Part shown: positions 58,663 to 64,000 of the stretch, one piece after another
How positions within the stretch are numbered: position 1 is the first letter of the stretch
Layout of the letters: each line of letters opens with the position of its first letter
From: Gemmatimonadaceae bacterium
GTDB lineage: Bacteria > Gemmatimonadota > Gemmatimonadetes > Gemmatimonadales > Gemmatimonadaceae
Assembly: GCA_036003045.1 (NCBI GenBank)
Contig: DASYSS010000046.1
Coordinates: 1-64,000 of the forward strand
Reading direction: 5' to 3'
Length of the DNA: 64,000 bases
Position numbers and translations under genes: made by a program
The notes under the pieces: model-generated
The model's input: the letters and a program-made list of their open reading frames with translations, nothing else
The model's database searches: none
What the model was told of the DNA's origin: nothing

Positions 58663-60083
58663 CCGCGACCTCCGTCGAACCGCGAGCGGCGGAGCAGCGA
58701 CCAGCCGAACCCGACGCGCCCGAATGGCCGGTCTTCCGGTTCAAGGGAACCGACGAGCAGTTGACCGATCTGCTCCTTGCGCCTCTGCGCGGTGGAGGGC
58801 CGATCTGGTGGGCGTTGTTCATCGTTTCTTTGGTGGGCGCCGGGCTGTTCGTCGTTTCCATGTGGGTTACTGTCGCCAAGGGCATCGGCACGTGGGGGAA
58901 CAACATCCCGGTCGCCTGGGCATTCGCGATCACCGACTTCGTTTGGTGGATCGGGATCGGACATGCCGGGACGTTCATCTCCGCGTTCTTGTTGCTGCTC
59001 AACCAGCACTGGCGCGCGTCGATCAATCGGATCGCCGAGGCGATGACGATCTTCGCGCTGATGCAGGCGGGATTGTTCCCGCTGCTGCATCTGGGTCGGC
59101 CGTGGTTCTTCTATTGGCTGATTCCGTACCCGGCGACGATGGGCGTGTGGCCCAACTTCAAGAGCGCACTGCCATGGGACATCGCGGCGGTCGCCACGTA
59201 TTTCACCGTGTCGTTGCTCTTTTGGTATGCCGGCCTGGTGCCCGACCTCGCGACCGCTCGCGATTGGTCGCGTTCGCGGGCCGCGCGGATCGCATACGGT
59301 GTCTTCGCGCTCGGATGGAGGGGGTCGAGCTTCGAATGGCGGCGTCACCGGCTCGCGCTCGTGCTGCTGGCCGGGCTCGCCACGCCGTTGGTCGTGTCGG
59401 TGCACAGCGTCGTGAGTCTCGACTTCGCGATCGCGCAACTGCCCGGTTGGCATTCGACGATTTTCCCGCCGTATTTCGTCGTCGGCGCCATCTACTCGGG
59501 GTTCGCGATGGTGATACTGCTCTTGCTCCCCTTGCGCGCCGCATACCGCCTCGAAGACGTGATCACCGAGCGACACTTGAACGCGATGGCCAAGCTCATC
59601 CTGACGATGGGCCTGCTGCTCGCCTACGCGTACGTGGTCGAGCTGTTCGTCGCCTGGTACAGCGGCGATCCGAACGAGCGATTCACGTTCCTGCATGAGC
59701 GGCCGTTCGGGACATACTCGCTGATTTACTGGATCATGATCGCATGCAACGTCGTCGCGCCGCACGTCTTCTGGTGGAAGCGATGCCGAACGAGCGTGGC
59801 CGTGCTGTTCGCGGCCAGTCTGGCGATTCTCGTCGGGATGTGGCTCGAGCGATTCGTGATCATCGTCGTATCGCTCCACCGGGATTTCCTCTCGTCGAGC
59901 TGGCACTTCTATCGTCCGACCTGGGTCGATCTGGGGCTGTTGTTCGGCAGCATCGGTTTTTTCGGCGTGCTGTTTCTGTTGTTCGTTCGCTTCGTGCCGT
60001 TCGTGGCGATCAGCGAAGTCAAGCGATTGCGACACGAGCTGGCCGCGAATCGCGGGCGCGAGATCGGTCTTCCGCATGCGTGA
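58659..60083 (+). CDS. actC: Alternative complex III quinol-binding membrane subunit ActC (NrfD-like)
   Basis: A 474-residue NrfD/PsrC-family protein with ten spans after a polar leader of 45 residues. Conserved segments are AFAITDFVWWIGIGHAGTFISAFLLL, FPLLHLGRPWFFYWLIPYP and VVSLDFAIAQLPGWHSTIFPPYF. The region forms the quinol site facing the periplasm. It overlaps actB by ATGA and actD by 8 nt. Confidence 0.95.
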   Translation: MTATSVEPRAAEQRPAEPDAPEWPVFRFKGTDEQLTDLLLAPLRGGGPIWWALFIVSLVGAGLFVVSMWVTVAKGIGTWGNNIPVAWAFAITDFVWWIGIGHAGTFISAFLLLLNQHWRASINRIAEAMTIFALMQAGLFPLLHLGRPWFFYWLIPYPATMGVWPNFKSALPWDIAAVATYFTVSLLFWYAGLVPDLATARDWSRSRAARIAYGVFALGWRGSSFEWRRHRLALVLLAGLATPLVVSVHSVVSLDFAIAQLPGWHSTIFPPYFVVGAIYSGFAMVILLLLPLRAAYRLEDVITERHLNAMAKLILTMGLLLAYAYVVELFVAWYSGDPNERFTFLHERPFGTYSLIYWIMIACNVVAPHVFWWKRCRTSVAVLFAASLAILVGMWLERFVIIVVSLHRDFLSSSWHFYRPTWVDLGLLFGSIGFFGVLFLLFVRFVPFVAISEVKRLRHELAANRGREIGLPHA

Positions 60084-60624
60084 CGCTCACTGGCCGTCCG
60101 GAGCCATCGCCGCGGAGTTCGAGGACGCGGAGTCGCTCGTTCGCGCCACTCGCGAGCTGGATCGCGCCGGGTATGCGAAGGTCGAGGCGTACTCGCCGTA
60201 CCCGATCCTCGAGGTTGAACGGCCGCTCTTCGCACGGCCCTCGCGCCTTCCCGTCGTCGTCTTTCTCGCCGGGCTCGCCGGCGCGGTACTCGGCTACTGG
60301 ATTCAATGGTACGCGAACGCCGTCTCGTATCCGCTGAACATCGGCGGGCGACCGGCCCACGCGACGCCGGCGTTCATCATCCCGACGTTCGAGGCGACGG
60401 TGTTGTGCGCTTCGCTCGCCGCTTTCGTCGGCCTGTTCTGGTTGTTGCGCTTGCCCCGGCCGTGGCATCCGATGTTCGAGGCGGACGGCTTCGAGCGCGC
60501 GTCGATCGACCGGTGCTGGGTCGCGATCGACATGACCGACGACCGCGTGGATGCGCGTCGAACCGCCGCCGACCTGGCGGTGCTCGGCGCGCGCCATGTC
60601 GTTCGCGTGCCGCCGCTCGACTGA
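60076..60624 (+). CDS. actD: Alternative complex III subunit ActD (DUF3341)
   Basis: A 182-residue DUF3341 protein with a soluble N-terminal domain (GAIAAEFEDAESLVRATREL) and two spans (LPVVVFLAGLAGAVLGYWIQWY and TVLCASLAAFVGLFWLL). The length and pair of spans match ActD. It lies in the membrane next to ActC and ActE. Its start overlaps actC by 8 nt. Confidence 0.93.
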   Translation: MRDAHWPSGAIAAEFEDAESLVRATRELDRAGYAKVEAYSPYPILEVERPLFARPSRLPVVVFLAGLAGAVLGYWIQWYANAVSYPLNIGGRPAHATPAFIIPTFEATVLCASLAAFVGLFWLLRLPRPWHPMFEADGFERASIDRCWVAIDMTDDRVDARRTAADLAVLGARHVVRVPPLD

Positions 60625-60625
60625 C

Positions 60626-61237
60626 ATGTCTGCGCGGATGAGCCGCATCCTCTCGCGCGCGCGCCTGGCGGCGGTGGCCGCCACACTCGCGTGCTGGCAC
60701 ACCTCGAGTCGCCGAGAAGCGCGCGACTTCGAGCGCATGCGGCGCCAGCAGCGGTACGACGCATATGACGCCAGCGGATTCTTCCCCAACGGGGCTGTCA
60801 TGCAGGCGCCGCCGGCGAACACGATCGCGCGAGATGACGGGCCCCCACGCCTGCCGGTCAACGGCGCGAAGCAGTACGCCATCTCGTGCGCTCCTTGTCA
60901 CGGGGCCGGGGGATTCGGTGGCGGCCCGATCGCGCCAAACCTCGGAGAGCGGCGGCCGCCGTCGCTTCGCACGGTTCGCGTGTCGAGTATGTCCTCCGCC
61001 GCGCTCATGACCATTGTGACGGATGGGATCGGGCGAATGCCGCCGCTCGGCTGGCAGTTGCCGCCCGGCGCACGCACGGCAGTGCTCGCGTACATGCAGA
61101 CCATCGCGAGCTCGCCGCGCACTCTCGCAACCTTCGCCGATTCCGCGCAAGCAGCTCGTCTCCGCGCGCTCGACTCGTTGGAGAGGGCAGGCGCGAGCGT
61201 CCGAACGATCCTTCAGCTCCCGCTACCGCACCCATGA
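60626..61237 (+). CDS. actE: Alternative complex III monohaem cytochrome c subunit ActE (lipoprotein)
   Basis: A 203-residue lipoprotein (signal peptide ending VAATLAC) with one haem site CAPCH and axial Met in GRMPPLGW. ActE carries one haem in ACIII and is exposed to the periplasm. The start is the ATG 1 nt after the actD stop. Its stop overlaps actF (ATGA). Confidence 0.92.
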   Translation: MSARMSRILSRARLAAVAATLACWHTSSRREARDFERMRRQQRYDAYDASGFFPNGAVMQAPPANTIARDDGPPRLPVNGAKQYAISCAPCHGAGGFGGGPIAPNLGERRPPSLRTVRVSSMSSAALMTIVTDGIGRMPPLGWQLPPGARTAVLAYMQTIASSPRTLATFADSAQAARLRALDSLERAGASVRTILQLPLPHP

Positions 61238-62310
61238 CTGGCGCCCGAGTCTCGAACCGCTTGGCGACCTTCGCGACCATATGCGTTGCGGTGACGATCG
61301 CCGGGCTCGTCTTGGCGGCGCGGCAGACGGCGGCCGTGTTGCTCACCGCGTATGTCGCGACATTGAGCGTCGTGCTCGGCACGATGGCGATGACGATGAT
61401 CGCCCAACTCACCACGGCGACCTGGTTCGCTTCGTTCGAGCAACCCGCAAAGCGGATCCTGGCTTCCTTACCGGTGCTCGCGCTGCTCGGCGTGGTTCCG
61501 GTTGCCGTCGCGATTTGGAATTACACGAGCTCGCCTTCGCCGCCAGGCTCGGCGCGCGCGCAATACCTCGCGCCCTGGTTCGTTGTGTCGAGAGCCGTCG
61601 TGTATTGGGCCATCTGGCTGGTGATGGGGCAGCGACTTCTTTCCTCGAAGCGGTCGTCGCGATTCGCGTCGGGCGGACTCGTCGTGCTCGCGATCACGAT
61701 GACCTTCGCGTCGTTCGACTGGATGATGTCGCTGTCGGTCGGATGGTACTCGACGGTCTATGGCGTCTACTGGTTCGCGGGCGGGATGATCGGGGCGCTC
61801 GCGCTCCTGGCGATTCTCGCGCGCTCCAGGTCGGACGACTATCCCGTTGCGCGAAACCGTTGGCTCGCGCTCGGCAGCCTGCTCCTGACGTTCGTGCTGT
61901 TCTGGGCCTACATCGGCTTCGCGCAGTACATCGTCATCTGGAGCGGCGACATCCCGCGCGAAGTCACGTGGTATGTCGAACGCGCGCACGGCGCGTGGGG
62001 CGGCGTCGCCCTCGCGATCCTGATCAGTGGCGGCGCTATTCCGTTTCTCATTCTCCTATTGGGCCGGACTAGACGAAGCGGCGGCGCGCTAACCGTTCTT
62101 TGTGCGCTGCTGCTCGCGTTCCACTACGTCGATTCGTATTGGCTCGTGATGCCCAATCTCGCCCGCGTCGACGCGTGGACGATCGTACTTTCGGGGTTTT
62201 CCCTCGGCGCGGTGATCGCCGCCTCGATGCTCCTCGCACGAATGAGAACGGCAGGGGTCCGACAAGCCCTCTCCGCGATGCCGACGCGCGCCCGGCCACC
62301 GAGGACGTGA
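61234..62310 (+). CDS. actF: Alternative complex III membrane subunit ActF
   Basis: A 358-residue protein with about ten spans, related to the ActC fold but shorter. Conserved segments are FASFDWMMSLSVGWYSTVYGVYWFAG and LFWAYIGFAQYIVIWSGDIP, then FHYVDSYWLVMPNL. ActF lies next to ActC and may help translocate protons. It is the last act gene; the stop TGA lies inside the palindrome at 62306-62321. Confidence 0.93.
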   Translation: MTGARVSNRLATFATICVAVTIAGLVLAARQTAAVLLTAYVATLSVVLGTMAMTMIAQLTTATWFASFEQPAKRILASLPVLALLGVVPVAVAIWNYTSSPSPPGSARAQYLAPWFVVSRAVVYWAIWLVMGQRLLSSKRSSRFASGGLVVLAITMTFASFDWMMSLSVGWYSTVYGVYWFAGGMIGALALLAILARSRSDDYPVARNRWLALGSLLLTFVLFWAYIGFAQYIVIWSGDIPREVTWYVERAHGAWGGVALAILISGGAIPFLILLLGRTRRSGGALTVLCALLLAFHYVDSYWLVMPNLARVDAWTIVLSGFSLGAVIAASMLLARMRTAGVRQALSAMPTRARPPRT

Positions 62311-62321
62311 TGCAAATCACG
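62306..62321. promoter_or_regulatory. CRP/FNR-like palindrome (GTGA-N6-TCAC) upstream of the nickel permease
   Basis: CGTGAT-GCAA-ATCACG is a perfect 6-bp inverted repeat. It fits the core of CRP/FNR-family operators (TGTGA-N6-TCACA) with C/G at the outer positions. A second hairpin TGCACG-CTT-CGTGCA lies at 62327-62341. The element overlaps the actF stop and lies 80 nt upstream of the permease ATG. Confidence 0.45.
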
Positions 62322-62400
62322 GGTCGTGCACGCTTCGTGCATCCTCCAGTCGCCGCGCGACCACCCACGCGCATAGCCGTTCTCGACAAGTACCTGGGAA

Positions 62401-63348
62401 ATGGTTCTCGCCTTGGTCGTCGTCGTCGCGTGCTTGCACGCCGTAGCGGGGCTGCTCGTGGCGGCCGCCGAGCCGCAGTGGCCGATGATCGTCGGTTTCG
62501 CCGGTGTTGCGTACACGTTGGGCATGCGACACGGCTTCGACGCCGACCACATCGTTGCCATCGACGGGACCACGCGACAGCTCCTCGCGCGAAACCGAAG
62601 CGCGAACGGCGTCGGCTTCTATTTCTCGCTCGGTCACTCCACCGTCGTTCTTCTTCTCGTCCTTTGGCTCGCGCGCGCGACTGAACCGGCGCGCGCTTCT
62701 TCGTGGCCGCTGCTCCGCGCGCTCGGTGGGCAGATCGGACTTGCGACGTCGTCGGCCTTCATGCTCGTAATGGCGGTGCTCAACGCGCTCATCGTGCGCG
62801 ACACGTTACGCGCCATGCGTGGTGGGCGAGGCGCGCCGACGACGAGTCCGGGCGGCCCAATGGCGCGCCTCTTCGGCCGAGTTCTGCGGCTCGTCCGGCG
62901 CGCGCCGGAGATGTATGTCATCGGATTTCTCTTCGGCTTGAGCTTCGACACCGCGTCGGAGATCGCGCTGCTCGCGATCGCGGCGAGCGCGGCGGCTCAC
63001 GCTCTGCCGCTCCGTGCGGTTCTCGTGCTCCCGCTTTCATTCGCCGCTGGAATGGCGCTCGTCGACACCGCGGAAGGAATGTTCATGCTCCGCGCATACG
63101 CCTGGGCGCAGCGCGAGCCCGCCCGGCGCGCTCGATACAACCTCGTCGTCACCGGACTTACCGCCGTAGCGGCGACCGTGATCGCGGCCCTCGAGCTCAG
63201 TGGCGCGGCGGGACTTGCCACGATTGGATCGACCAGCTTCGCGACCGTCGGCCTCGCCGTGGTGACAGCCTTCCCGCTGATTTGGCTCTGCGCCGCATTG
63301 TACGCACGCCTGCGCACCATGCGCGCGCCAAGCGAGGGCAAACCGTGA
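62401..63348 (+). CDS. High-affinity nickel/cobalt permease (NiCoT family, HoxN/NixA)
   Basis: A 315-residue protein with about eight spans. The NiCoT signature RHGFDADHIVAID (residues 43-55) holds the metal-binding His and Asp residues, with GHSTVVLLLVL and the second signature LFGLSFDTASEIALL. It imports Ni2+ (or Co2+) at the inner membrane. A nickel role is favoured because hypF follows with a 4-nt GTGA overlap. Confidence 0.93.
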   Translation: MVLALVVVVACLHAVAGLLVAAAEPQWPMIVGFAGVAYTLGMRHGFDADHIVAIDGTTRQLLARNRSANGVGFYFSLGHSTVVLLLVLWLARATEPARASSWPLLRALGGQIGLATSSAFMLVMAVLNALIVRDTLRAMRGGRGAPTTSPGGPMARLFGRVLRLVRRAPEMYVIGFLFGLSFDTASEIALLAIAASAAAHALPLRAVLVLPLSFAAGMALVDTAEGMFMLRAYAWAQREPARRARYNLVVTGLTAVAATVIAALELSGAAGLATIGSTSFATVGLAVVTAFPLIWLCAALYARLRTMRAPSEGKP

Positions 63349-64000
63349 CGGGCTTCGCCACGACGCAGGCCGTGCCTGTCACATCTCGCCGCGTGCGCGT
63401 CGACGTGCGCGGCACGGTGCAGGGCGTCGGTTTCCGACCGTTCGTGTTTCGGCTGGCCAGGGCCCTCGCGCTGAGCGGTTTCGTCCGCAACGGTCCGGGC
63501 GGAGTCACGATCGAGTTGGAGGGAGACGACCGGGCCATCGACCGCTTTCTCTCGCGACTGGTGCGCGAGGCGCCGAAACACGCGCGCGTTGGTCGCGTCA
63601 GCGTCGAGGAGATCGCGAGCATCGGCGATCACGAATTCGTGGTCGCCACGAGCGGCGAACAGGGAACCGCGGCGGCGTTGCTGCCGCCCGACCTCTGCAC
63701 CTGTTCCGACTGTCTGCGCGAGCTCTTCGATCCGGCGGACCGCCGATATCGCTACCCATTCATCAACTGCACGGCGTGCGGCCCACGCTTCACCATCGCT
63801 CGGCGCGTTCCTTACGACCGGTCGTCGACGACGATGGCCGCGTTCACGATGTGCCCGCAGTGCCAGGCCGAGTACGATGATCCCGCCGACAGGCGTTTTC
63901 ACGCTCAGCCGAACGCGTGCCCGCGCTGCGGTCCAAAGGTGTCGCTGCGCGATCCGCGGGGAGTGGTCGTGTCGGCGGGGCCATCCGATGCAATCGCCGG
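63345..64000 (+). CDS. hypF: Carbamoyltransferase HypF, N-terminal part (runs off the right edge)
   Basis: Only 218 codons are visible. The GTG start overlaps the permease stop. The acylphosphatase domain (VRGTVQGVGFRPFVFRLA, residues 21-100) is followed by two Cys4 zinc fingers: CSDC with CTAC, and CPQC with CPRC. The YrdC-like and carbamoyltransferase domains lie beyond the window. HypF makes the CN ligands of [NiFe]-hydrogenase together with HypE. Its presence with a nickel permease suggests that hydrogenase genes follow. Confidence 0.95.
   Translation, partial: MTGFATTQAVPVTSRRVRVDVRGTVQGVGFRPFVFRLARALALSGFVRNGPGGVTIELEGDDRAIDRFLSRLVREAPKHARVGRVSVEEIASIGDHEFVVATSGEQGTAAALLPPDLCTCSDCLRELFDPADRRYRYPFINCTACGPRFTIARRVPYDRSSTTMAAFTMCPQCQAEYDDPADRRFHAQPNACPRCGPKVSLRDPRGVVVSAGPSDAIA

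Overview
The window is GC-rich bacterial chromosome, densely packed with genes. The gene content points to a Gemmatimonadota-like aerobe. The main clues are an alternative complex III (ActABCDEF) joined to a caa3-type oxidase, a PEP-CTERM/exosortase unit, carboxypeptidase-regulatory/TonB-plug proteins, a DUF4159-DUF4175 envelope module and many secreted proteins of unknown function. This assignment is inferred from gene content; no rRNA is present to confirm it. No insertion sequences, integrases, CRISPR arrays or phage genes were seen.

Layout. (1) 1-8.3 kb, minus strand: a housekeeping run (pseudo-HPt protein, LPG-synthase-TM family membrane protein, ispE, tRNA-Gln, prs, rplY/ctc, pth, ychF), with pdxJ upstream. 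(2) 8.3-24 kb: a small lipoprotein gene and the methylmalonyl-CoA epimerase gene precede a tightly spaced plus-strand series from trxA to a TonB-like protein (9362-24015). Most joints in it are 1-20 nt overlaps. It carries rsmI, a DUF4159/DUF4175/TPR/GATase-like envelope module, a JAMM-DinG fusion helicase, a FAH-family hydrolase and an aminotransferase. (3) 24-31 kb: gltX, tRNA-Ser(GCT), a DUF218 protein, and an ECF sigma / anti-sigma / Spy-like trio that diverges from an ABC exporter with overlapping start codons. (4) 31-34.5 kb: a self-contained PEP-CTERM substrate, exosortase and EpsI unit behind a good sigma-54 promoter match, then a diacylglycerol-kinase-family gene without a standard start. 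(5) 34.5-46 kb: secreted proteins, tRNA-Ser(TGA), a YVTN propeller, menC-like, a DUF2723 glycosyltransferase, a ROK kinase and a GT9 heptosyltransferase. (6) 45.7-49.7 kb: repair and stress genes (UdgX-type uracil-DNA protein, lmo0937-like peptide, flavin amine oxidase, DUF3175, DUF6496, Hsp20). (7) 49.9-62.3 kb: a respiratory operon in the order small membrane protein, coxI, coxIII, CtaG-cytochrome c fusion, coxII-cytochrome c, actABCDEF. (8) 62.3-64 kb: a nickel/cobalt permease behind a CRP/FNR-like palindrome, then the 5' end of hypF, which suggests a [NiFe]-hydrogenase cluster beyond the right edge.

How it fits together. ActABCDEF should oxidise quinol (probably menaquinol; a menC-like gene is in the window) and pass electrons through cytochrome c domains carried on ActA, ActE, the CtaG fusion and CoxII to the oxidase. 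The oxidase subunit I keeps its metal ligands and active-site Tyr but lacks the canonical D-channel Glu and K-channel Lys. The most unusual loci are this oxidase, the sigma-54-linked exosortase unit, the tandem pseudo-HPt protein, the JAMM-DinG fusion, the UdgX protein and the conserved but undefined DUF4159/DUF4175 module.
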